Virus record (IMG/VR): IMGVR_UViG_3300026097_000099
Span: 1-24,763 of that record
Reading direction: 5' to 3' (one strand)
Origin: a virus
Length of the DNA stretch: 24,763 nucleotides
The notes beneath the pieces were generated by a model. The model did not search any database. It was not told where the DNA came from and worked only from the letters and a program-made list of their open reading frames with translations. Position 1 is the stretch's first letter, and every line of letters begins with the position of its first letter. The translations under genes and the position numbers were made by a program. Shown here piece by piece: positions 7,468-14,999 of the stretch.

Positions 7468-8565
7468 CTATTTTTTACCGTACTTGGTTATTTTTTCAGC
7501 TGCTTGTTCTTTGAGCAATGGTGGCAGAACTGTGATGCTATAGTAATCTGGAGTGAACAACGGATTAATATGGAATCGATCTACCCAATAGTTTTCCATA
7601 TAGAAGCCACGTCTAGGATGCACACTTTCTAGTGGCATTAGATCGTTTTTATGCAGTTCTTCGTGAAGCTCTGTGATTCTAAAAATGTTAAGAATGCTAA
7701 CTGTAGGATGGAACCAGTAGTCTACTGCACCGCTTTCTCTTATCTTTTTTAAGTTTTCAAGCGTGGATGCCCATTTACCTTTATACCTAATGTGTTCAAA
7801 TGCATCGCCTTCGCCGTCAATACTAAGACTTAGGTGTACATAATTAAATTTCTTCCAATATTCTAGTACATTTTGCTTTGCTGTACCTAGAGTAGTACCG
7901 TTAGTACTGTATCTAAGATCAACATCAAACTTTTCCTTTTCTACTAACATATCTAATATACGCCAATGCTCTGGCATAATCAAAGGTTCGCCACCTGCAA
8001 AGTGTATTTCGCTCATTGCATCTAGATTATATTCAATGTCACCCCAAAATTTGCTTGCTTCTTTAAGGTCGATAAGACGTGTTTCACTATATTTGTCAGC
8101 ACCAGGGTGCAACTTCTGAAAATCTTTACTCCACTGTGTACTAAACAATGGACTGCAAGTTGTACAAGCAAGATTACAATAATTACTAAAGCGAAAATCC
8201 CAATACTTTAGCTGTAGCTCTGGAATAGTTCCATCTTCTTCTGTACGAGCAATTAAATCTTTTGTATCGTCAAACCATTTACTGTTTAATCCAGTTCTCA
8301 TAGTGTTCATATTATGGCTTTGTTTTGAAACACAGCGTTCGCATGCACTAGGAAGTGGTTTTCCGTCCAGCATATCTTTACGCATTTTCTTTGCACGGTC
8401 GCTGTTAACAACTTCTATGAGATGTTGTTCTTTTACGTTACCAAAACTGTTTTCGTTGCGTAAAGGAGTCTGACAGCAAGCAAACGCTCTACCGTCATTG
8501 ATGACGTGTAAGTGCATCCAAGGAGCAACACAAAAGTTTTCAGAATTCTTTAAGTCATCATTCAT
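7468..8565 (-). CDS. Radical SAM protein with N-terminal twitch domain (reading frame interrupted near 3' end)
   Basis: A 365-residue product as read. Accessory cysteines come first: FCVAPW at residues 11-16, CC at 30-31 and CERC at 75-78. The core CNLACTTC at 130-137 and FAGGEPL at 189-195 follow, with a typical STNGT strand and SIDG segment. This is an N-twitch radical SAM enzyme of unknown substrate, most like the partial gene at 1-655. The ORF ends with KYGKK and TAG right after an A6 run, while about 56 further codons that look like the family's C terminus continue in the -1 frame. The start at 8565 has AGAGAG upstream and overlaps the preceding gene by 8 bases (ATGAATGA). Confidence 0.88.
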   Translation of the reverse strand: MNDDLKNSENFCVAPWMHLHVINDGRAFACCQTPLRNENSFGNVKEQHLIEVVNSDRAKKMRKDMLDGKPLPSACERCVSKQSHNMNTMRTGLNSKWFDDTKDLIARTEEDGTIPELQLKYWDFRFSNYCNLACTTCSPLFSTQWSKDFQKLHPGADKYSETRLIDLKEASKFWGDIEYNLDAMSEIHFAGGEPLIMPEHWRILDMLVEKEKFDVDLRYSTNGTTLGTAKQNVLEYWKKFNYVHLSLSIDGEGDAFEHIRYKGKWASTLENLKKIRESGAVDYWFHPTVSILNIFRITELHEELHKNDLMPLESVHPRRGFYMENYWVDRFHINPLFTPDYYSITVLPPLLKEQAAEKITKYGKK

Positions 8566-9910
8566 ACATCATCTCTCTAAATAGTTGTTGAAACTTACGC
8601 TCGTTCTTTTTCTCGTAAAATTTTTCTTTATTCTTTGCCATAAATGGTACAGTTTCGTTTATTCGATCTTGCAGTTCTTGTTTATCAAAATTAATTATTC
8701 GTTCTATATTGTCACAAATTGCTTCTGCTCGTTTAGTAGTGCTGGAGATCTTGTCATAATATTGATCAATAAGTAAAGTAGGAGCAAAATAACCTTCATT
8801 GCTTATGTGTCCCATAGTATTTACACAACCCATAACCATGAAAGGGTGTCCTTTGGCTATTTGTCTCCAGGTTCCCATTCTAGGAGCAATAACATTGGTC
8901 TCATCTAGATAATGCTTATCGAAGGGAGGAATAAACGGCTCACTTACAATGTTAATTAAGCTGTTTTCATAAACACTTTTATCGACAGCCAATGGCGTTT
9001 TTTTAATTTGTCGGATATCAAAGTCTATTTTACTAACTGTCTTTTCTAATAGCTTTAATATCCCAGTCTTTTCTTGAATATAAGCTTCGCCTTTTGATTT
9101 ATCTACAATTCTAAAATCATTAGGGTTTATATTAAATTGTTCTTCTGCTACGTTATAACTAAAAATACCGTAATTTTTTAATTTTCTGTAAATTATTTCG
9201 GCTATAAGTGTATGGTCATGCAGTCTAGTTGATCCACAAAACGCTGTAAACGTATATTTTGGGTTCCAATTGTTTATGTCAAAATTTTCTCTATCATACT
9301 GTTCTGCTGATACAGGACAAGAGTGTGTATCTTTAAATACCCAGTACCAATCTTCGAGACCGTATCGACTTTTATAAGCAATTTGGGTGTGTATTTGCCA
9401 CCAGTCTATTCCGAAAACATTATTGTTATCGAATAGTTTTTTATATGATTCGTTTAAATCTCCTAGTACTATAAAAATTTGTTGTCTTTTTACTCCATGT
9501 CCAGCAAGTTCATCTAATCGTACTCTTAGTTTCCAAAGATATTTGTATCCTAAAGTTAGCCAAGGAGCAAATATCAATAGTTTCATTTTGCCCTTAGCTA
9601 TTTTAGATATTGTTTTAGATGAAATAAACTCTGTGAATGATGTATCCCAGTTTAATCCATTATTAAGTTCTAGAGGATAAAATAAATTTTTTGCTGTTTC
9701 TTTTCCAGAAAATAAATTTATGTCTAATTTTAATGCTTTCATTGCATTATAAAATGCAGTATGTCTTAAAACCGGAGTGTTTACTTTAGATGCATACGGA
9801 ATTCTTTTAAAGTCATTACTAAATGTGTAAGAAGAAACTCCATTAGGAATTGGAGTCTCATCAATTATACGATCATAATAGAGATTAATCGTAGGACGCA
9901 AGAGGATCAT
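8558..9910 (-). CDS. Putative GT-B-like glycosyltransferase or related phage protein
   Basis: A 450-residue soluble protein. The C-terminal third follows a pattern I associate with GT-B-like phage proteins: LINIVSEPF, then GTWRQIAKGHPFMVMG, a segment around NEGYFAP, IDQYYDKI and a helix with KRAEAICDNIERI. The same order in other phage proteins places a nucleotide-sugar site between the IVSE strand and the GHPF strand. The first half (KLLIFAPWLTLGYKYLW, FIVLGDLNE) has alternating strands and helices consistent with a Rossmann-like domain. The catalytic assignment is weak because the usual TEK motif is replaced by DETNV. It starts at ATG 9910 behind AAGGAAT, overlaps its upstream gene by 26 bases, and is sandwiched between N-twitch radical SAM genes. 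Confidence 0.5.
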   Translation of the reverse strand: MILLRPTINLYYDRIIDETPIPNGVSSYTFSNDFKRIPYASKVNTPVLRHTAFYNAMKALKLDINLFSGKETAKNLFYPLELNNGLNWDTSFTEFISSKTISKIAKGKMKLLIFAPWLTLGYKYLWKLRVRLDELAGHGVKRQQIFIVLGDLNESYKKLFDNNNVFGIDWWQIHTQIAYKSRYGLEDWYWVFKDTHSCPVSAEQYDRENFDINNWNPKYTFTAFCGSTRLHDHTLIAEIIYRKLKNYGIFSYNVAEEQFNINPNDFRIVDKSKGEAYIQEKTGILKLLEKTVSKIDFDIRQIKKTPLAVDKSVYENSLINIVSEPFIPPFDKHYLDETNVIAPRMGTWRQIAKGHPFMVMGCVNTMGHISNEGYFAPTLLIDQYYDKISSTTKRAEAICDNIERIINFDKQELQDRINETVPFMAKNKEKFYEKKNERKFQQLFREMMYE

Positions 9911-11333
9911 CGATATTCCTTGGGTCTGGTTTTAGTATCCAGCCTTCTTTTTCTGCAAGTTCCTCAATTTCTGTGTCTGTATCAGGAATACTATCCATCC
10001 AATCTGTTAAGATCTTAGGAAAAACGTAGATGCTTTTATTTCTACGAACATCGTACTGCTGATAAAATGTTTTAAAGTCTCTCCACAATGTAATCGGGTT
10101 GCTTGTTCTCCTATGAGGAGCATCAACTGTGACAAGATAATCAATCAAACGTTCAATGCTTGCACGTTCAAATTCGTGCCACCCTTCTTTGTGCTTATTT
10201 TCTTCCCACCATGTACTAAGATTTGCATGACAATGGTCTTTAATATGATTAGGAAGTGCTAGAGGGCTTTGAAAACTAGGAAAACGCAAAAGATTTACAC
10301 TAACAGTAGGTGTCCTACTGTTTGTCATTTCTTTCAGCTTATAAATTTCATCAAGAAAATCTGTAATTGTAAACAAGCATAGGCTATTAATTGTCATCAT
10401 AACATTAACGCCATTACAATTTCCCTCGTTTAACAATCTCTTGATATTTTTAAGCCACATATCGTAGTCAAGACCGTCACGGATATATTCTGCTTGTGTT
10501 CCTGTTGCTTCACAACTGGTATACAAATCAAAATGCTTCATTCCCTGTGTCTTTTCTATAAGCTTATCGATAATACTGTCTTTGGCAATTAGATTACTAT
10601 TGATTGCAAAACGCATATCTGTATCTTGCTCATTAAACCAATCGAACAGCTTCCAGGTATTTCCGCTCATCAACGGCTCTCCACCTGTTACTCTCAGTTC
10701 TTCTAGGCTATCAGACAGGCCATTATCCCACCATTTCCAAAACGCCCGAATGTAAGGATTATCTTCGTCGTTCTTGTAAGGCTGTGTCCACGAACCGTCT
10801 TGCTGAAATGCACCTGCTCCGTCACTTACAAGATTTTCATACGCACCGTTATTTTTAATATCTTTAGCCCAGGTTGTACTAAAGCTGGCATTACAGTAAG
10901 AACATGCTAAATTACAAGTTCTATCAAATGCAATTTCAAATGTTTTTAAACCTACATTAGCGTGTGAGTCTAGATCATATGCACGTTGCAGTTCCTCATC
11001 TGAATATATAATGCTTTTAAACGTCCTGTCACTTACAGCATCTTTGCTCATATCTTCCATTTTCCAGCAATATTCACACTCACGCGGACGCTCACCGTTC
11101 TGCATCATACGACGCATTTCTTTTTTATGCTTAGTATTATGAATAGCAGTGTAATCTGCTTCTACTTCAGCAATAGGAATTTTATGTGCAGGCGGGTGAT
11201 GACAACTAGCAGTAGTACCGCTTCCTAACCAGGTTGTAGCATTAAACCACTTTGCACCACAAAAGCTCTTACTTTTGCTGTCTAGAACTCTATCTCTATA
11301 CTGCTGTAGATTTTCTTCAGGCTTCTTTGGCAT
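9885..11333 (-). CDS. Radical SAM protein with modified N-terminal twitch (SCHHP type)
   Basis: A 482-residue radical SAM enzyme. Its N terminus has FCGAKWF (C25), SCHHPPAHKIP (C44) and CEYCW (C86, C89); the CC pair of ordinary N-twitch proteins is replaced by S-C-H-H. The core motif is CNLACSYC at 140-147 and RVTGGEPLM gives the SAM-binding GGEP. It is a close paralogue of the neighbouring 11317-12699 protein through its whole length: ALHN/AIHN, GERPxECxYCWKxED, SDRxxK, NPYxxAFWKW, and TxxEATGTQAEY against TSLESTGEQAEY. Substrate unknown. Start ATG 11333 lies behind AGAGGAATGG and overlaps the paralogue's end by 17 bases. Confidence 0.88.
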   Translation of the reverse strand: MPKKPEENLQQYRDRVLDSKSKSFCGAKWFNATTWLGSGTTASCHHPPAHKIPIAEVEADYTAIHNTKHKKEMRRMMQNGERPRECEYCWKMEDMSKDAVSDRTFKSIIYSDEELQRAYDLDSHANVGLKTFEIAFDRTCNLACSYCNASFSTTWAKDIKNNGAYENLVSDGAGAFQQDGSWTQPYKNDEDNPYIRAFWKWWDNGLSDSLEELRVTGGEPLMSGNTWKLFDWFNEQDTDMRFAINSNLIAKDSIIDKLIEKTQGMKHFDLYTSCEATGTQAEYIRDGLDYDMWLKNIKRLLNEGNCNGVNVMMTINSLCLFTITDFLDEIYKLKEMTNSRTPTVSVNLLRFPSFQSPLALPNHIKDHCHANLSTWWEENKHKEGWHEFERASIERLIDYLVTVDAPHRRTSNPITLWRDFKTFYQQYDVRRNKSIYVFPKILTDWMDSIPDTDTEIEELAEKEGWILKPDPRNIDDPLASYD

Positions 11334-12699
11334 TCCATTCCTCTAATAAATGTTCGTATCTTAAAAATACATCGGAGAAGTCTTTACCTCTCCGACGGTC
11401 ATATGCTTGTATGTATCTTACAAAGTCTTGTCTATGCTCTGTTGCGGTTTCTTCAGTACGCAAGTATTCACAAAACCTCTGTATCTGATCAAACTCTTCT
11501 AGATATATTCTTGCGTATTTCTCTTTAGAATAGTACTTTAACCAACTCTTGCACAGTTCTTCAATTGTTGTTGCAAACTTTTCTCTATCCTCTTTGTCTA
11601 ACAAAGAACACTGTAAGTGCGGTGGCCATCTCATAATGTTTATGCTTAATGGAATTCTGTTAACTTCAAAGCTCTTGTTAAATTCTACTCTAAACTCCAT
11701 AACAGTCATAATAAAATCAACAAATGTTGGTAGGCTTAGAATATTGATCGTAGTCATAATTGCTACATTGGCATTTGTTTCGTTGAGAATTTTACCTACT
11801 GTTTTAATCCAATATAGATAATTTAGACCATCTCTTGCATATTCAGCCTGCTCGCCTGTGCTTTCGAGACTTGTATAGACATCTACTTTAACACCTACTT
11901 TTTCCAGTGCATTGATCTTTTCAATCAGGCGATTAATTAACTTTTCTTCTACACATGCATTAGTATTAATTGCAACATCTAAACCTTTGCGTGGATTTTC
12001 AATTAGGTAATCTAGCAGCTTCCAGGTATCTTTTGACATTGTAGGTTCGCCGCCTGTGATACGTAGTACTTTTAGATGCGGCAATGCATCCGGAAACCAT
12101 TTCCAAAATGCGTCTACATAAGGATTATAATCTCTATTCTTGTAAGGCATTTTGCCTGTCTTTTCTAAATAGTCTAAATGATGAGCACCGTGCTTAGTAG
12201 GATAAGCACCGTGCATTTTAATATCTTCCATCCATTTACTACTAATTTCAGGTGAACAGTATGCACATGCAAAATTACATGCATTCGAGAAACTGACTTC
12301 TAAATAACTAGGATAAACATTATCGTTAGCATTGCTAGACGCTATTTCATTAAATCTATCCCATGCCCAGGTGTCCGAAGTCTTATAGTGTCTATCTGAA
12401 AAATATGTTTTATCTAAGTCTTCGATCTTCCAACAATAGTTACATTCACTAGGGCGTTCGCCCTTTAGCATTTTAGCACGTTGTTCTTTTTTAAACTTAC
12501 TGTTATGCAGTGCTGCTGGGTCTGCTTCTACTTCCTCAAGAGGAATCTTGTGGGGTGCAGGATGGTGACAACTATGATTGTATCCGTTCTGTAAATATAA
12601 TGTAGTTTGTAACCATTTAGCCGTACAGAAACTACAACTTACGTTGTTAATTTTTTCACGTTTATCTTCTAATATTTTTATGCGTTCTTCGTTACTCAT
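11317..12699 (-). CDS. Radical SAM protein with modified N-terminal twitch (SCHHP type), paralogue
   Basis: A 460-residue radical SAM enzyme, tandem paralogue of 9885-11333. N-terminal cysteines and histidines: C22 and C25 in SCSFCTAKW, C44 in NHSCHHPAPHKIP, C86 and C89 in CNYCWKIED. The core is CNFACAYC at 141-148, with RITGGEPTM for SAM binding. The C terminus ends with YDRRRGKDFSDVF, a motif shared with the out-of-frame tail at 7301-7467. The two paralogues may act on the same substrate or as a heteromer (inference). It begins in an ATGA overlap with the glycosyltransferase-like gene at 12696, mirroring the glycosyltransferase-then-radical-SAM order at 3853-2901. Confidence 0.88.
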   Translation of the reverse strand: MSNEERIKILEDKREKINNVSCSFCTAKWLQTTLYLQNGYNHSCHHPAPHKIPLEEVEADPAALHNSKFKKEQRAKMLKGERPSECNYCWKIEDLDKTYFSDRHYKTSDTWAWDRFNEIASSNANDNVYPSYLEVSFSNACNFACAYCSPEISSKWMEDIKMHGAYPTKHGAHHLDYLEKTGKMPYKNRDYNPYVDAFWKWFPDALPHLKVLRITGGEPTMSKDTWKLLDYLIENPRKGLDVAINTNACVEEKLINRLIEKINALEKVGVKVDVYTSLESTGEQAEYARDGLNYLYWIKTVGKILNETNANVAIMTTINILSLPTFVDFIMTVMEFRVEFNKSFEVNRIPLSINIMRWPPHLQCSLLDKEDREKFATTIEELCKSWLKYYSKEKYARIYLEEFDQIQRFCEYLRTEETATEHRQDFVRYIQAYDRRRGKDFSDVFLRYEHLLEEWNAKEA

Positions 12700-13604
12700 C
12701 GAGACCTAATAATCCTTGGTGTGTTTTGATATACAGTTTTGAAGAATTTGCTTTGTCCGGCACTTAACGGCGCAACATCAATATCAACTTGTGTTCCTTT
12801 GAGAATTTCTAGTCCAAGCCTTTCACACTCGTCGTATATTTCATGTTCGCTGTTTATGTTAGCACGAACTTCTTGCTCCCAAAATGTGTTCAACCATTCA
12901 AAGTCACGTACATTTGAATAGTCCCAGTCTGTGCAGTTTGTCATATAGCAGCCTTGACGAGCTCCTAAGATACTCCACATGCCATTATCTACATCAGCAC
13001 CAACTTGACTCCAGATAAGCAATCTATGATAGTTTTGCCACCATACTTTACTTAAATCATTTACTCGTGCCCCGCGATCTAGACTCATTTTAACGCCTTC
13101 ACGAAAACCGGCACGCCAGGCTTGCCAAGGTGTTGCATTAGTGTGCGATACGCTATAGTTCTCGTTAAACTGATAATATCTATCATCAAAGCAGAATTCA
13201 ACTTTTCCGCGTTCATCGCCTTCTTCACTGTTTTCATGCGTCTTCATGTTATGCACAAATTTACGTGTCCACATCTTAAGACCGCCGTTGCCGTACATTA
13301 GTCCGTTAACATGAATTTTACCGCACCAACTAAACACATGATCAGATGTTAATCCTAGCTCGTCAATATCCACTACAACATTTAAAAAATCTTGATCTAC
13401 AATGTTATCAGCATCAACAGTAATAAAATATTCTGTTTCCGAAATGTCTGCACAAGCTTTGTGCGCAGCATCGCTGCCTTTGACTCCGTGAACACGTTTA
13501 GCCCATGGTATCTTTTGTACTAGATCTGCATAGTTTTTTTCTGCGTTTGGTTCGTCGTAACTAAGGAAGACGATATCTTGGTCTACTACTGCAATTTTAC
13601 TCAT
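12696..13604 (-). CDS. GT-A-like glycosyltransferase family protein, paralogue of 3853-4530
   Basis: A 302-residue protein opening with DIVFLSYDEPNAEKN and AKRVHGVKG, then FITVDADNIVD with DAD at residues 64-66 as the probable metal and nucleotide-sugar binding DxD. It shares these blocks, NGLMYGNGGLKM, the WRAGFREG helix and the final DFEWL with the 225-residue 3853-4530 protein, but is about 75 residues longer, with an insertion around the ENSEEGDERGKVEF segment and a longer C-terminal tail. The acceptor is unknown. It is coupled by ATGA overlaps at both ends (13601-13604 and 12696-12699), so it is a middle member of the operon from the 16220-16248 promoter. Confidence 0.65.
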   Translation of the reverse strand: MSKIAVVDQDIVFLSYDEPNAEKNYADLVQKIPWAKRVHGVKGSDAAHKACADISETEYFITVDADNIVDQDFLNVVVDIDELGLTSDHVFSWCGKIHVNGLMYGNGGLKMWTRKFVHNMKTHENSEEGDERGKVEFCFDDRYYQFNENYSVSHTNATPWQAWRAGFREGVKMSLDRGARVNDLSKVWWQNYHRLLIWSQVGADVDNGMWSILGARQGCYMTNCTDWDYSNVRDFEWLNTFWEQEVRANINSEHEIYDECERLGLEILKGTQVDIDVAPLSAGQSKFFKTVYQNTPRIIRSR

Positions 13605-14179
13605 TCGGCCTCCTGAATATGAAAGTAGTTTTCGAATACTTTACCACAGTATAAACTCACATTGGGGTCAAGAGCAACCTTTTTATCTACATCTTCTAAT
13701 TCATACGAATCAGTATACAGTATTTTATAAAACGGTAAATTAATAAATTCTAATAGAACGTTTGGATTGTCTTTTTTACAAATATAAATTAGCTGATTTT
13801 TATCTTTATAATAAAGAGTGCTTGTTAAGATATCTCGCAATTCTTTAGACAATTCAATTGTCCATTTTCCTTGTTTTAAGTTTTGTCTTACAACAAATGC
13901 ACTGTCGGTATTAATTGTTTTTACTTTAGGAAATTGATGTATACTTTTATCTACATCAAATTCTGTAAGGTCTTTATGTTTAAATTTTATTTCATATTTT
14001 ACTTTAGAATCAGTAGACGGCACCACAATATAGTCATCCATCTTTTTACGTTCTTCAGCAAATTCGATCATTGTTTCTCTATCAATTTCGATATAAGGCG
14101 TAGAGGTATCTAACTCATTTGTTAGCTTCCAGATAACTCCAGTCTCTTCTCTAAAATTAAGATAAAAGTGTTTTTCCAT
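13601..14179 (-). CDS. Hypothetical protein
   Basis: A 192-residue protein that I do not recognise. It is rich in beta-strand-like alternating segments (KYEIKFKHKDL, GKWTIELSKEL, NQLIYICKK) and has no signal peptide, membrane helix or conserved cysteine pattern. It lies between the tandem GT-A-like pair and the DAD-motif protein and shares a 23-base overlap upstream and ATGA downstream, so it is expressed with them. A small binding or chaperone-like domain is possible, but nothing in the sequence specifies a function. Confidence 0.7.
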   Translation of the reverse strand: MEKHFYLNFREETGVIWKLTNELDTSTPYIEIDRETMIEFAEERKKMDDYIVVPSTDSKVKYEIKFKHKDLTEFDVDKSIHQFPKVKTINTDSAFVVRQNLKQGKWTIELSKELRDILTSTLYYKDKNQLIYICKKDNPNVLLEFINLPFYKILYTDSYELEDVDKKVALDPNVSLYCGKVFENYFHIQEAE

Positions 14180-14999
14180 TTTCTAATTTCTCAATAATTT
14201 CTTCAGTAAGGAATTCGTCTTCTACATAATGTAGTACTCTTGTCTGAGCGTAATTACCTAAAAACAGTATTCCTTCGTCTGTAAAATACTTTCCAATAAC
14301 CTTTGTCCATTTGTCTGGTACATTATACCAACCCTGTATTCTAGGTTTCATGTGCGTAAACGTAATAAAGCTATTAGGATCGGTGATGTCTTTTTCGTTC
14401 CCTAATATTTTGCTTGCAATAGCAGCACAAAGATCTATACTACACCAATTTTGATAATTTTCTTTTGCATACTTAGAATAAAATAGTGCCCAATTGTTTA
14501 CTATTACTTCTAATAGATTATAAAACTCTTTTGCAGTATCGCCTTTTTTAAAGTAGTGCATTGCGCTATATAGATTAGGCAAGTCGTTTGAAACAAATGT
14601 CTTTCTATAAAACGTCTTTGTAACTAATTCGTCTCTGTATGTTCTAACATTGCTTACAAAGAATAGTTCTCGCTTGCCAAGTTCTTCCCACCAATGTGTA
14701 ATGTCAGAAGTTATAAACATGTCAGCTTCTAGTACAACAGTTTCGTCATACGGACTAGCATGATATACTTTCCAACGATTTTCAATTTTCCAGTCGCTGT
14801 CTTCGGCACTGTCTGACCACGGAATAGGAATAATCTGATCGAATACTGATTGCCATTCTTCTGGGACTACATCATTAGTGATAATGCTGATCTTTTGATC
14901 TTTGTTAAACATGTGCAAACTGCATGCTAGAGCATATGCTTGTTTTATGTAATCTGTTTTGCCGTTATTCTGTGCAAGTAAACAAAATCCTTTATTCAT
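14157..14999 (-). CDS. GT-A-like protein, first of a tandem paralogous pair
   Basis: A protein of 280 residues from the chosen start. It opens with KGFCLLAQNNGKTDYIKQAY and has a TNDVVP segment and VVLEADMFI around residues 88-96, where EAD fills the position of a DxD motif. The 14992-15852 neighbour has the same opening (GILLFAQNNHSVDYIKQA), the LATDNPDY segment and IVMDTDF with a full DxD, so the two are tandem duplicates. The fold resembles GT8-like enzymes that use retained sugar nucleotides, but this is family-level inference. ATG 14999 is preferred to an upstream ATG at 15023 because both paralogues start two residues before the same motif and it gives the ATGAATAA overlap seen elsewhere. 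Confidence 0.6.
   Translation of the reverse strand: MNKGFCLLAQNNGKTDYIKQAYALACSLHMFNKDQKISIITNDVVPEEWQSVFDQIIPIPWSDSAEDSDWKIENRWKVYHASPYDETVVLEADMFITSDITHWWEELGKRELFFVSNVRTYRDELVTKTFYRKTFVSNDLPNLYSAMHYFKKGDTAKEFYNLLEVIVNNWALFYSKYAKENYQNWCSIDLCAAIASKILGNEKDITDPNSFITFTHMKPRIQGWYNVPDKWTKVIGKYFTDEGILFLGNYAQTRVLHYVEDEFLTEEIIEKLENGKTLLS

Noticed and set aside
7361-7543. A 60-residue plus-strand ORF over the gap between two minus-strand genes.
   Set aside because: It lies opposite the out-of-frame C-terminal tail of the radical SAM gene, which has better protein-like content and explains the gap.
9270-9296. TTGACA on the minus strand inside the GT-B-like gene, considered as a promoter.
   Set aside because: No acceptable -10 box is found at normal spacing, and no gene starts nearby.
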